From Hymenobacter psychrophilus (GTDB lineage Bacteria > Bacteroidota > Bacteroidia > Cytophagales > Hymenobacteraceae): a stretch of 64,000 bases of DNA. The stretch covers positions 62,001 through 126,000 of the forward strand of contig NZ_FNOV01000006.1 of NCBI RefSeq assembly GCF_900107135.1, given 5' to 3'. Position numbers and translations under genes: made by a program. Position 1 is the first letter of the stretch. Each line of letters begins with the position of its first letter. Under the pieces are notes generated by a model. The model was not told the DNA's origin. It did no database searches and saw nothing but the letters and a program-made list of their open reading frames with translations. Shown piece after piece: positions 34,710 through 42,882 of the stretch.

Positions 34710-35489
34710 TTACAGATGCTTCTCGTAGATGCCGGCGGCAATGCGTTCGGTCAGGCTTTTGGGCACGAAGCGGGTGAGCGTGGCGGATACTTTGTTCAGG
34801 GCGCCGGGGATGACTTCGGCCTCGCCGGCCAGCAGGGCCTGGATGCCGGCCTGGGCCACCGGCTCGGGCAGCATGGAGACCCGGTTGGCCGTGGCCTGCA
34901 GCTCGGGGCCCATGCCGGCGCGGTCGGTGAAGCTGGTATCGGTGGAGCCGGGGCTGAGGCAGCAGACTGAAACGCCGGTTTCGCGCAGCTCGTAGCGCAG
35001 GCCGCGGCTGAAGCTGAGTAGAAACGCCTTGCTGGCCGCGTATAGCGTGAACGTGGGCACGGCCTGATAGGCAGCGGTACTGGCCACATTGAGAATGTAG
35101 GCCTTTTTGGCGCAGTGCAACGTGGGCAGCAGCAGGTGCGTGAGCGTTATGGGCAGCTGCATATTCAGCTGCAGCATGTTCAGCTGGCCGTCCAGCGGCA
35201 GCTCCTCGAAGCGGCCCCAGATGCCGTAGCCGGCGTTGTTTACCAGTACCGTCAGCTCGCCGGGCTGGGCCTGGACCCAGGTGGCCAGCGTCGCCGCGGC
35301 ATTGGGGCCGGCCAAATCGAGCGGCAGGAGGTGGGCTTCGCGGCCGAGCTGCCGCGCTTCGGCAGCCACCTTCTCCAGGTCGGCAGCCGAGCGGGCCGTG
35401 AGCAGCAAGTCGTAGCCGCGGCGGGCCAGCTCCAGGGCCAGCGCCCGGCCAATGCCGCGCGAGCCACCAGTAACAAGGGCAGTTTTCAA
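34710..35489 (-). CDS. SDR-family oxidoreductase
   Basis: A 259-residue classical short-chain dehydrogenase. Motifs: ALVTGGSRGIGRALALELARRG (NADP-binding TGxxxGIG), VLVNNAGYG, catalytic Ser in LNVASTAAYQ and YAASKAFLLSFSRGLRYEL (YxxxK), then VSVCCLSPGSTDTSF. The C-terminal helix around residues 190-240 resembles DltE/YdfG-like enzymes. Substrate unknown. It is followed by a palindrome shared with the PAP2-like gene. Confidence 0.88.
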   Translation of the reverse strand: MKTALVTGGSRGIGRALALELARRGYDLLLTARSAADLEKVAAEARQLGREAHLLPLDLAGPNAAATLATWVQAQPGELTVLVNNAGYGIWGRFEELPLDGQLNMLQLNMQLPITLTHLLLPTLHCAKKAYILNVASTAAYQAVPTFTLYAASKAFLLSFSRGLRYELRETGVSVCCLSPGSTDTSFTDRAGMGPELQATANRVSMLPEPVAQAGIQALLAGEAEVIPGALNKVSATLTRFVPKSLTERIAAGIYEKHL

Positions 35490-35512
35490 GGTGAAGTGAA
35501 AAGATGATGGAA

Positions 35513-35624
35513 GAACGTCCTGCTGAGCACCGCGAAGAATCTCGCGTGCTACTATTGCAATGGTAACTCAACGCCGGGAATCACTTTGGCACGCGAGATT
35601 CTTCGCGGTCCTCAGCAGAACGTT
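35513..35624. repeat. GTC-CTGCTGAGC-family palindrome
   Basis: Arms GAACGTCCTGCTGAGC..CGCGAAGAATCTCGCGTGC pair with the complement ending in AGCAGAACGTT. It starts 18 bases past the PhyH-like stop and precedes the SDR start on the minus strand. Confidence 0.78.
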
Positions 35625-35642
35625 TCTTACCGTTTTACCACC

Positions 35643-36458
35643 TTACTTCACCAGGTGCAGAAAACGCAGGTAGAAGGGCGTGGGGCTGTTATCGTGCTTG
35701 GGCTCGTACTTGCCGGCCAGAATGGGCACGTACATCACCCGGCGGCGCGAGGCTTCGCCCACCAGCGGCGAGCGCGCCACGCGGTGCCACATGCGGCCGT
35801 CGTGCACGGTCAGGTCGCCGGGCTCGGTTTCGATAACCACCTCGTTTTCGTCGGGGCCCACGTCTTTGTAGTATTTCTTGCGGAACAGGATGTCGCGCAG
35901 GTTTTGGCGGTGGGTGCCGGCCAGCACCCGCAGGCCCCCGTTGGTAGCCGGCGTGCCGTCCAGGTGCACGCCTACGTTCAGCATGGGCCCGATTTTCTTG
36001 CCGTAAAACACGTCGCGCAGCGAGTCGGTGTGCCAGCCCATCTGCGAGAACTCCGAGCCATCGACGTTGACGTAGTGGTTGATAACGAGGCCGTCTTTTT
36101 CGTTTTCGCCCACCCGGCCGCCATCCGTTTCCAGCAGCGAAAACAAGGCCGTAAAGCGTGGGTCCTGCAGAAACTCGTGCAGTACGGGGTTGTGGTGCGA
36201 GGCGAAGGCGAAGCGCTGTACGATGGGCGTGCCATCCACGTCGCGGCCATACTTTATAGGCACTCCGTTTACTTTCTTTACCTCGTCGGCCAGCCAGCGC
36301 TGCTGCACCTGCTCAGATGCCCGCAGCAGGGCGGCCACGGTGTCGGCGGTAGCAAAGCCGCGGAAATGCAGGAAGCCGTGTTCATGAAAAAATGCCAGCT
36401 GCTCCGGCGTCAGTCTATCGGCCAGCGTGAAGCGCGGGTAAGGAACGGATAAGGACAT
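35643..36458 (-). CDS. Phytanoyl-CoA dioxygenase (PhyH) family protein
   Basis: A 271-residue Fe(II)/2-oxoglutarate-dependent oxygenase-like protein. The N-terminal helix LTPEQLAFFHEHGFLHFRGF is typical. The iron facial triad is seen as HTD in MGWHTDSLRDVF and the distal His in LTVHDGRMWHRVARSP, with Arg in RRRVMYVPILAG as the 2-oxoglutarate anchor. Substrate unknown. The ATG at 36458 (MSLSVPYPRFTL) is preferred to the upstream start at 36479, which leaves an odd leader. Confidence 0.85.
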   Translation of the reverse strand: MSLSVPYPRFTLADRLTPEQLAFFHEHGFLHFRGFATADTVAALLRASEQVQQRWLADEVKKVNGVPIKYGRDVDGTPIVQRFAFASHHNPVLHEFLQDPRFTALFSLLETDGGRVGENEKDGLVINHYVNVDGSEFSQMGWHTDSLRDVFYGKKIGPMLNVGVHLDGTPATNGGLRVLAGTHRQNLRDILFRKKYYKDVGPDENEVVIETEPGDLTVHDGRMWHRVARSPLVGEASRRRVMYVPILAGKYEPKHDNSPTPFYLRFLHLVK

Positions 36459-36682
36459 AGGGGAAAGCGGCTTGAACACCGCTTAGTTGAGCGGATGCAA
36501 AGATACGCCGACTGGCGGGTTAGTTTCAACGACGCCCGGCAGATGCTGGCCCGACGCGAACCGGCAAGCTGGCCCGCAACGGGTGAAGAGCGCGTGAATC
36601 AACCAGTTTGGCTGGCTTTGGTTTGATCAAAGTAGCTATCTTAGCCGACCAGGCCTGGGCCTGCTCATCCCTTACCCCGCGC

Positions 36683-37483
36683 ATGAAACGAGTGCTGCTT
36701 TTGCTGCTGGTGTCGGCCCTGCTACTGCCGCTAGCGACCTGGGCCCAGGCCGCCGAGGCCCGGCTGGTGCCTTTCCGGCAGGGCAACCGCTGGGGCTACG
36801 CCGACCGCCGCGGCCGGCTGGTACTGCCGGCCCACTACGACGAAGCCGGCCCCTTCGCCGACGAGCTGGCCTGGGTGCGGATGGGCAACCTGTACGGCTA
36901 CATCGATGGCAGCGGCAGCCCCGTAACGCCGGTGCAGTACACGCGGGCCGGTATCTTCCGGAACAACCAGGCCACCGTGGAGCTCAACGGCGACACCTTC
37001 GCCATCGACCCCGCCGGCCGCCGGCTATCCCCGGCCGAGGCATTTGAAGCAACGGATGAAGACCCGCTCGAACAGGGCGATGTAGTGCGCGGCCCCGATG
37101 GCAAGGTGGGCTTCCGCTTCACGGTGGGCGCGGCCCGCGTGCCGGCCATCTACGACGAAATAAAGGACAACTACAACGGCCTGCTGCTGGTGCGCCAGGG
37201 CCCGAAATGGGGCGTGCTCGATAACCGGGGCCGGCTGGTGCAGCCCGTGCAGTACGATTCAGTGCGCCGGGGCGGCAGCCCGCTGCTGCCGGCCGTGCGC
37301 CGGAATGGCCGCTGGGGCTACCTCGGCCCCGAAGGGCGCCGCCTCATCGAGCCGCGCTACCTGCGGGCCGCGCCCTTCTTCGGCGGCGTCGCCCGCGTGC
37401 AGGCACCCTCGGGTGCCTTCGGCTACATCGACACCGAGGGGCGCGAGTTTTGGGAGGATACCGAGCCGGCCAGCACAAAATAG
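36683..37483 (+). CDS. Exported WG-repeat protein
   Basis: A 266-residue protein with a signal peptide (MKRVLLLLLVSALLLPLATWAQA). At least five WG repeats follow: RWGYADRRGRLVLPAHYDEAGPF, LYGYIDGSGSPVTPVQYTRAG, KWGVLDNRGRLVQPVQYDSV, RWGYLGPEGRRLIEPRYLRAAPF, and AFGYIDTEGREFWED. Such beta-repeat proteins are common in Bacteroidota envelopes, with no fixed function. It may be co-transcribed with the TonB-like trio starting 67 bases later. Confidence 0.85.
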   Translation: MKRVLLLLLVSALLLPLATWAQAAEARLVPFRQGNRWGYADRRGRLVLPAHYDEAGPFADELAWVRMGNLYGYIDGSGSPVTPVQYTRAGIFRNNQATVELNGDTFAIDPAGRRLSPAEAFEATDEDPLEQGDVVRGPDGKVGFRFTVGAARVPAIYDEIKDNYNGLLLVRQGPKWGVLDNRGRLVQPVQYDSVRRGGSPLLPAVRRNGRWGYLGPEGRRLIEPRYLRAAPFFGGVARVQAPSGAFGYIDTEGREFWEDTEPASTK

Positions 37484-37550
37484 GCCGGCGCCAGAATGCA
37501 TACTTAAGCAGGAGCGGCGTTGTATATTGATAGCCACTTGTCGCCGTGCC

Positions 37551-38333
37551 ATGCTACCCTTGCCCCTGCTCAACGTCCGCCTACAAGCCTGCTCCGAAAA
37601 CTGGGCGCAGATGACGCCCGCCGCCCGGGGCCGCCACTGCGCCCACTGCAACCGGACGGTGCTCGACTTCACCCAGGCCACCCCGGCCGACCTGGAAGCC
37701 GCTTTTCAGTCGGCCCCCGACGGCCGGGTCTGCGGCCGGTTTCGGGCCGAGCAGCTGGCCGCCGACCAGCCTGCCCCACTGCCCGCCCGCCCCGCGCTAC
37801 GACCGAAGCTGCGGCGGTTTCTGGTGGCGCTGGTGCTGGTATGCGGGCTGGGGCTGTCGGGGCGGGAGGCGGTGGCGCAGGTGCGGCAGGCGGTGCAGAC
37901 GGAACCAAGGACCCCGGTTATCAATACACCGGAACAAGCCCCCACACTACTAATTACCTATGGCGGCCTTGTGTTCTATGAGCATGAATACCCTAAAACC
38001 TCTGTAAAGACTTTAACGGGACAAGAAATCTTTACCTATGTGGAGCAGATGCCGGTTTTTCGTGGTGGCAATGAGGACCTGAGACGCTTTATTGCTGGCC
38101 AAGTGCGGCAACCGAAAGACGCTCTCTATGAAGGAAGAGTCTTTGTAAAGTTTGTGATTGACGAGCAGGGACAAGTCACTAACTCTCATATTCTGAGAGG
38201 CCTAAACGAGGCGGCCGATACGGAGGCGCTTCGGGTAGTACGCCTGCTGCCGCCTTTTACTCCGGGCCGCCAAAACGGACGAACAGTGAAAGTGAGCTAT
38301 ACGGTACGCATCAGTTTTGGCGGAGATGAGTAG
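37551..38333 (+). CDS. TonB C-terminal protein with N-terminal Cys cluster
   Basis: A 260-residue protein. A cytoplasmic N-terminal region has cysteines in GRHCAHCNRTVLDFTQAT and VCGRF, looking like a small metal-binding knuckle. One TM helix follows (about 82-100, FLVALVLVCGLGLSG), then a periplasmic TonB C-terminal domain (about 165-260, MPVFRGGNEDLRRFIAGQVRQP and GRVFVKFVIDEQGQVTNSHILRGLNEAADTEALRVVRLLPPFTPG). It would transduce energy to an outer-membrane receptor, or act as an orphan adaptor. GC drops sharply near 37915, at the start of the periplasmic part. Confidence 0.82.
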   Translation: MLPLPLLNVRLQACSENWAQMTPAARGRHCAHCNRTVLDFTQATPADLEAAFQSAPDGRVCGRFRAEQLAADQPAPLPARPALRPKLRRFLVALVLVCGLGLSGREAVAQVRQAVQTEPRTPVINTPEQAPTLLITYGGLVFYEHEYPKTSVKTLTGQEIFTYVEQMPVFRGGNEDLRRFIAGQVRQPKDALYEGRVFVKFVIDEQGQVTNSHILRGLNEAADTEALRVVRLLPPFTPGRQNGRTVKVSYTVRISFGGDE

Positions 38334-38772
38334 GCCTCCTTCGCTGACAGTTGTAGACCTACTGTGCCTGTTGCTGCTGAGTGGCTTGTCTGCCGTGGCG
38401 CAGGTGGCCCCGACAAAGACGAATTCGTCATTGCCTTTCGGCTTTTTGGGCGACGACCCGTTGTGGCACTGCCACAGCTGCCAGTTTCCGGTGTATAAGG
38501 ATGGCGGGCTGGATGGGATGATGCGGGCTATTGGTAAAAATCTGCACTTTCCGCCCGGTCTTCAAACAGATGGTCGGGTGTTCGTGCGGTTTACTATCGA
38601 CAAAACCGGTCAGGTCCAGAACGTCATCGTACAGCAGGCTTTCTACCCGGAGGCCGACTCAATTGCCGTACGGGCCGTCAGGCTGCTGGGTCGCTTTTCC
38701 CCCGCCCTGGACCCGCGAGGCCGGCCTATTGCTGTAAAGCAGACTATTCCCATCACCTTCAGCGTCAAGTGA
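38326..38772 (+). CDS. TonB C-terminal domain protein (second of three)
   Basis: A 148-residue exported protein whose start codon overlaps the previous stop (ATGAGTAG), so it is translationally coupled. A signal peptide or anchor (VVDLLCLLLLSGLSAVAQ) is followed by CHSCQFPVYKDGGLDGMMRAIGKNLHFP and GRVFVRFTIDKTGQVQNVIVQQAF, with RAVRLLGRFSPALDPRGRPI and IPITFSVK closing the TonB C-terminal fold. It lacks the cytoplasmic Cys-rich region of the first gene. Confidence 0.8.
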   Translation: MSRPPSLTVVDLLCLLLLSGLSAVAQVAPTKTNSSLPFGFLGDDPLWHCHSCQFPVYKDGGLDGMMRAIGKNLHFPPGLQTDGRVFVRFTIDKTGQVQNVIVQQAFYPEADSIAVRAVRLLGRFSPALDPRGRPIAVKQTIPITFSVK

Positions 38773-38773
38773 G

Positions 38774-39304
38774 ATGCGTAACCGGCTGTTACTGCTGTAC
38801 CTGTTGCTGCTGAGTGGCCTGCCCGTCGCTGCGCAAGTTGTGGAGCCCTATCGGGTGCCCCAGGCGGGTATTGATACAGTCGGCCTACACAGCAAATCTG
38901 CCCATCCTCCTGCCGTTGTGCTGGACGAAGATGACGGCCTCTATGATGTAATTACGGCCGAAACCTATTGGGCCATTGCGCATGGCGGGCCAGTGATGAT
39001 TTGTGAGGAGCTGCCGACTTACCGAGCACGTAACCGCAAGGACAGCCTCGGGCTGTTTATCCAGCAAAATCTACGCTGGCCCAACCCTCGGTTGTGTATT
39101 GATGGGCGGTTATTCGTTTCCTTCATCGTGGGCGTCGATGGCCAGGTTTACCGGGCAAAGGTCTTGAACAAGCTGCATCCACTCTTCGACGCCGAGGCGT
39201 TGCGGGTCGTGCAGTTATTGAGCGGTCATCTCACTCCGGCAGTCTGCAGCGGAAAAGCCCGGCCCCACGAAATGGTCGTGCCCGTTACGTTCTGGATACA
39301 ATAG
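38774..39304 (+). CDS. TonB C-terminal domain protein (third of three)
   Basis: A 176-residue exported protein starting one base after the previous stop. Signal peptide MRNRLLLLYLLLLSGLPVAAQ; TonB-like end DGRLFVSFIVGVDGQVYRAKVLNKLHPLFDAEALRVVQLLSG and VVPVTFWIQ. The region 25-95 differs from the second gene. The three genes form one operon and share the leader pattern LLLLSGLxxxAQ (second and third), showing duplication. Partner receptors are not in the window. Confidence 0.78.
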   Translation: MRNRLLLLYLLLLSGLPVAAQVVEPYRVPQAGIDTVGLHSKSAHPPAVVLDEDDGLYDVITAETYWAIAHGGPVMICEELPTYRARNRKDSLGLFIQQNLRWPNPRLCIDGRLFVSFIVGVDGQVYRAKVLNKLHPLFDAEALRVVQLLSGHLTPAVCSGKARPHEMVVPVTFWIQ

Positions 39305-39396
39305 GTATCGTGACTTTCCGCGCTACCGTCAAGCTTATAACCGAAAACATTTCTATTTTACCCCTTCCGAATCCCAACCTCCTAACGCCCACCCCC

Positions 39397-40953
39397 ATGG
39401 TTTTCACGCCCAGCCCCATGCTGCTGAAGCTGCTCTACACCCGCGGCAGCCTGCGCAACACGCCCGAGGGCGTGGCCTTCAGCATCAAAAACCGCCTCGA
39501 TACGGTGCGCATCACCCGCATCGACCACGTGCAGATCGACGACGTGCGGCTGGGCATCAGCGAAATTGCGATTGACTTGGGCGAAGGCGACGTGCGGCCG
39601 GCCGTGGTGTTCAACGCCGACAGCGCGGGCTTCACGCTGCCAGTGGGCCAGTCGGCCACGTTTTATCTGGCTACCGAGCAACTCACCGAGGGCCTGCACA
39701 CCATTCAGGTGCAGTTTGCGGCCGATCCGTTTGGCGACCTGAACGTGGAAGTGGAGGACAGCATCATCCTCAAGCCCGACAACCGTCCCCGGATCCCGCG
39801 CGACGCCCACGACGACTACTCCGACGAGGCCATCCGCAAGCGTCAGGCCTTTGCCGAGGAGTTCTCGGGCCAGCAGTTCGAGCACCTTAAGCAGTACTCC
39901 TTCGATGCCCACGCCCTGCAGGGCAACTGCGAGCATTTCACGGGCATCGCCCAGATTCCGGTGGGGCTGGCCGGGCCGCTGCACGTGAATGGCGAGCACG
40001 CCCAGGGCGACTTCCTGATTCCGCTGGCCACTACCGAGGGCACGCTGGTGGCCAGCTACAACCGCGGCATTCAACTACTCAACCTCAGCGGCGGCGTGAA
40101 ATGCACTGTCATCGGCGACGCCATGCAGCGGGCGCCGGTGTTCGTGTTCGACGATGCCCGCGGGGCCCGCGACTTTGGGCGCTGGGTGGAGGAGGAAATC
40201 GGCCGCATCCGGCCCGAGGCCGAAAGCACCTCCAGCATTGCCAAGCTGCAGTACATCGACACCTACCTGAGCAACAAGTTTGCCTTCCTGCGCTTCAACT
40301 ACAGCACCGGCGACGCGGCCGGCCAGAACATGGTGGGCCGCGCCACCTTCGCCGCCTGCTCCTGGATTCTGGAGAACTACAAGGGCGCCCCGGTGCGCCA
40401 TTTCTACCTCGAATCCAATTTCGCCACCGACAAAAAGGCTTCCCAGATAAACGTGATGCGTACCCGCGGCAAGCGCGTGGTAGCCGAGGCCGTGATTCCG
40501 CGCAACCTGCTGCAGCAGCGCATGCGCGTGACGCCCGAGCAGCTGGCCTACCACGGGCAGGTAAGCAACGTGGGCGCATTCATGTCGGGCGCCAACAACA
40601 ACGGGGCGCACTCGGCCAACGGCATCACGGCCCTGTTTATCGCCACCGGCCAGGATGTGGCCAATGTCAGCGAATCGTCGGCGGGCATTTTCTACTCCGA
40701 AATCACGCCCGAAAAAGACCTCTACATCAGCATCACCATTCCGAGCCTTATTGTGGCCACCCACGGCGGCGGCACCGGCCTGGCCACCCAGAACGAGTAC
40801 CTACGGATGCTGGGCTGCGTGGGCCGCGGCACGGTGAATAAGTTCGCCGAAATAGTGGCCGGCGTGGTGCTGGCCGGCGAGCTGAGCCTGGGCTCGGCCA
40901 TCAGCAGCTCCGACTGGGTCAGCAGCCACGAGCAGTACGGCCGCAACCGGTAG
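39397..40953 (+). CDS. Hydroxymethylglutaryl-CoA reductase
   Basis: Reduces HMG-CoA to mevalonate with NADPH. The product has 518 residues. The catalytic part (about 130-518) shows class I-like motifs: IPVGLAGPL (CoA binding), LATTEGTLVASYNRG (catalytic Glu), DAMQRAPVF, NYSTGDAAGQNMVGRAT, TDKKASQINVMRTRGKRVVAEAVIP (catalytic Lys), FMSGANNNGAHSANG, and THGGGTGLATQNEYLRMLGC. The N-terminal 120 residues look beta-rich (RITRIDHVQIDDVRLGISEIAIDLG) and are not part of the usual enzyme. The start at 39397 (MVFTPSPM) is chosen over the open extension to 39310. No other mevalonate gene is nearby. Confidence 0.88.
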   Translation: MVFTPSPMLLKLLYTRGSLRNTPEGVAFSIKNRLDTVRITRIDHVQIDDVRLGISEIAIDLGEGDVRPAVVFNADSAGFTLPVGQSATFYLATEQLTEGLHTIQVQFAADPFGDLNVEVEDSIILKPDNRPRIPRDAHDDYSDEAIRKRQAFAEEFSGQQFEHLKQYSFDAHALQGNCEHFTGIAQIPVGLAGPLHVNGEHAQGDFLIPLATTEGTLVASYNRGIQLLNLSGGVKCTVIGDAMQRAPVFVFDDARGARDFGRWVEEEIGRIRPEAESTSSIAKLQYIDTYLSNKFAFLRFNYSTGDAAGQNMVGRATFAACSWILENYKGAPVRHFYLESNFATDKKASQINVMRTRGKRVVAEAVIPRNLLQQRMRVTPEQLAYHGQVSNVGAFMSGANNNGAHSANGITALFIATGQDVANVSESSAGIFYSEITPEKDLYISITIPSLIVATHGGGTGLATQNEYLRMLGCVGRGTVNKFAEIVAGVVLAGELSLGSAISSSDWVSSHEQYGRNR

Positions 40954-40960
40954 GTTTTCA

Positions 40961-41063
40961 GAAGTAAGAGGTAAGAAGTGAGAGGGTAGGCTTTCGTGCT
41001 GGCATCCTGAAAACAGGGCCCTCAGCACGAAAGTCTACCCTCTCACTTCTTACCTCTTACTTC
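40961..41063. terminator. Long palindrome between convergent genes
   Basis: Forty-base arms (40961-41000 and 41024-41063), nearly perfect, made of GAAGTAAGAGGTAAGAAGTGAGAG-type repeats. It lies 7 bases after the HMG-CoA reductase stop and 5 bases before the convergent lipoprotein stop. Confidence 0.85.
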
Positions 41064-41067
41064 CAGG

Positions 41068-41604
41068 CTACGGCTTGCGGGCTTTCACTTTAAACCGCTC
41101 ATCGGCGCGGATGGTCACATCCTGGGTCAGCAGGCTGTTGAGTTGCACTTTGGTCGTGAGCGTGTAGGAGTCCCGGCTCAGAAACAGGTCCAGCTTCTGG
41201 CTTGAGGGCGTCAGGGAAATGGTGCTGACGTTGGCCGGAACTTGGTCGAGGGAAGCCAGCAGGAACTGGTCGGGGCTGTTGGCATCGGTGCTGATATAGA
41301 TTTCGATGCGCTTAAGGAAGTTGAAGTTCTGACTGGCCGGGTTGGTGATGGTGAGCGTGAGGTTATCGAGCGTCACGTCCTGCACGTAGTCGGCCGTGGT
41401 GCCATTGTTGGCATAAGTTGATTTGCTGCTCGACGACACCGAAACCGGCGGCAGTGGCACCAACGAACCCAGGGGCAGGGTTCTGGGCACCACCACCGTC
41501 TGCGAGTCTTCGACGTTGAATTCAAGCAGGTCCAGGATTTTCTTGCAGCTGCCCAGCAGCGCAAAGGCCACAAGCAGGGGCGCGAGAAAAAGAAGCTTTT
41601 TCAT
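41068..41604 (-). CDS. Lipoprotein, LEA-like beta domain
   Basis: A 178-residue predicted lipoprotein (MKKLLFLAPLLVAFALLGSCKK, lipobox LGSC). The rest is beta-rich with one even-length domain: VTLDNLTLTITNPASQNFNFLKRIEIYIS, ISLTPSSQKLDLFLSRDSYTLTTKVQLNSLLTQDVTIRADERFKVKARK. The pattern suggests a small immunoglobulin-like sandwich; no family is certain. Its gene ends in a palindrome shared with the HMG-CoA reductase gene. Confidence 0.7.
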   Translation of the reverse strand: MKKLLFLAPLLVAFALLGSCKKILDLLEFNVEDSQTVVVPRTLPLGSLVPLPPVSVSSSSKSTYANNGTTADYVQDVTLDNLTLTITNPASQNFNFLKRIEIYISTDANSPDQFLLASLDQVPANVSTISLTPSSQKLDLFLSRDSYTLTTKVQLNSLLTQDVTIRADERFKVKARKP

Positions 41605-41684
41605 AGAATTGAGATTTAACAGCGACTCACGAAAATCATGCCTCGGAGTTTTTTGGAACTGAGCTATAAAAGCAAAGTCAAAAG

Positions 41685-41835
41685 AACGTCATGCTCCATC
41701 TGGCGTCCGCTTGCGAAAGTATGACGTTTTAATTGCTTGCAAGTGTTTTGTCAACAGCTTTGTAAGAGTGAGAGGTGAGACGCTTATGCTAATGGCCTAA
41801 ACGGACCGTCAGCGCAAGCATCTCACCTCTCACTT
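41685..41835. repeat. Two hairpins downstream of rfbA
   Basis: First AACGTCATGCT (41685-41695) with AGTATGACGTT (41718-41728), then AAGAGTGAGAGGTGAGACGCTT (41764-41785) with its near-complement (41814-41835). The second lies about 20 bases from the rfbA stop. The 250 bases between the lipoprotein start and rfbA contain no gene. Confidence 0.7.
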
Positions 41836-41857
41836 CTTGTAGCTTACCTCTGAAAAA

Positions 41858-42730
41858 CTACATCAGCAGCTGCTCGGGCAGGCGCATGAGGTAGTCGCCG
41901 TAGCCGCTTTTGCGCAGGGGTTCAGCAATTTTGCGCAGTTGGTCGGCGTCAATGAAGCCCTGGCGGTAGGCCACTTCCTCAATCGAGCCCACCTTCAGGC
42001 CCTGGCGCTGCTCCAGTACGCGCACGAATTCGCCGGCCTGCATCAGACTCTCGAAGGTACCCGTATCGAGCCAAGCGGTGCCGCGGCCCAGAATGCCCAC
42101 TTTCAGCTTGCCCCGGCGCAGGTACTCCTGGTTGACGTCGGTAATTTCGTACTCGCCACGCGGGCTCATCTTCAGGTCGCGGGCAATCTGCACCACGTCG
42201 TTGTCGTAGAAGTACAGGCCTGGTACAGCGTAATTGCTCTTGGGCGTGGCGGGCTTCTCCTCGATGCTGAGCGCCTTATTGTTGGCATCGAATTCCACCA
42301 CACCGTAGCGCTCAGGGTCGTGCACGTGGTAGGCGTACACCACGCCGCCCTGGGGGTCGTTGTTGCTCTTGAGCAGTTCTTCCATGCCTTCGCCGTGGAA
42401 GATGTTATCGCCGAGCACCAGCGCCACCTTATCCTGGCCGATGAAATCAGCGCCCAGCACGAAGGCCTGGGCCAGCCCGTTGGGCACCTCCTGCACCACA
42501 TACTCGAAGCGGCAGCCCAACTTGGAACCGTCGCCGAGCAGTTTTTTGAACTGCTCCTGGTCGTGGGGCGTGGTGATGATGAGGATTTCCCGGATGCCGG
42601 CCATCATCAGAATGGACAGCGGGTAGTACACCATCGGCTTATCGTACACCGGCATCATCTGCTTGGATACGGCCAGGGTAAGCGGATGCAGTCGGGTGCC
42701 GGAACCGCCGGCGAGGATGATACCTTTCAT
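41858..42730 (-). CDS. rfbA: Glucose-1-phosphate thymidylyltransferase
   Basis: Makes dTDP-glucose from glucose-1-phosphate and dTTP, the first step of dTDP-deoxysugar synthesis. The 290 residues match RfbA/RmlA across the length: [33 protein letters not shown] (nucleotide loop GGxGTRL), [31 protein letters not shown] (Asp of metal site), [34 protein letters not shown] and [14 protein letters not shown]. It is part of a minus-strand sugar-nucleotide cluster with rfbB. Confidence 0.97.
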   Translation of the reverse strand: MKGIILAGGSGTRLHPLTLAVSKQMMPVYDKPMVYYPLSILMMAGIREILIITTPHDQEQFKKLLGDGSKLGCRFEYVVQEVPNGLAQAFVLGADFIGQDKVALVLGDNIFHGEGMEELLKSNNDPQGGVVYAYHVHDPERYGVVEFDANNKALSIEEKPATPKSNYAVPGLYFYDNDVVQIARDLKMSPRGEYEITDVNQEYLRRGKLKVGILGRGTAWLDTGTFESLMQAGEFVRVLEQRQGLKVGSIEEVAYRQGFIDADQLRKIAEPLRKSGYGDYLMRLPEQLLM

Positions 42731-42767
42731 AAGTAGGGTCTTAGGGGCTTAGGGAATTGGATAACGT

Positions 42768-42869
42768 CTGTCATCCTGAGCTTGCGAAGGATCCTATCAC
42801 GCCTGAACGACAATCGTTCTAACGACTTGTGCTAACGCAATAAGATCCTTCGCAAGCTCAGGATGACAG
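42768..42869. repeat. GTCATCCTGAGC-family palindrome with conserved loop
   Basis: Arms CTGTCATCCTGAGCTTGCGAAGGATC (left) and GATCCTTCGCAAGCTCAGGATGACAG (right). The loop includes ACGACAATCGTT, also found in the two copies around the GIY-YIG gene. It begins 14 bases after the stop of the epimerase gene on the minus strand. Confidence 0.82.
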
Positions 42870-42882
42870 GTGGGGCGAACGA

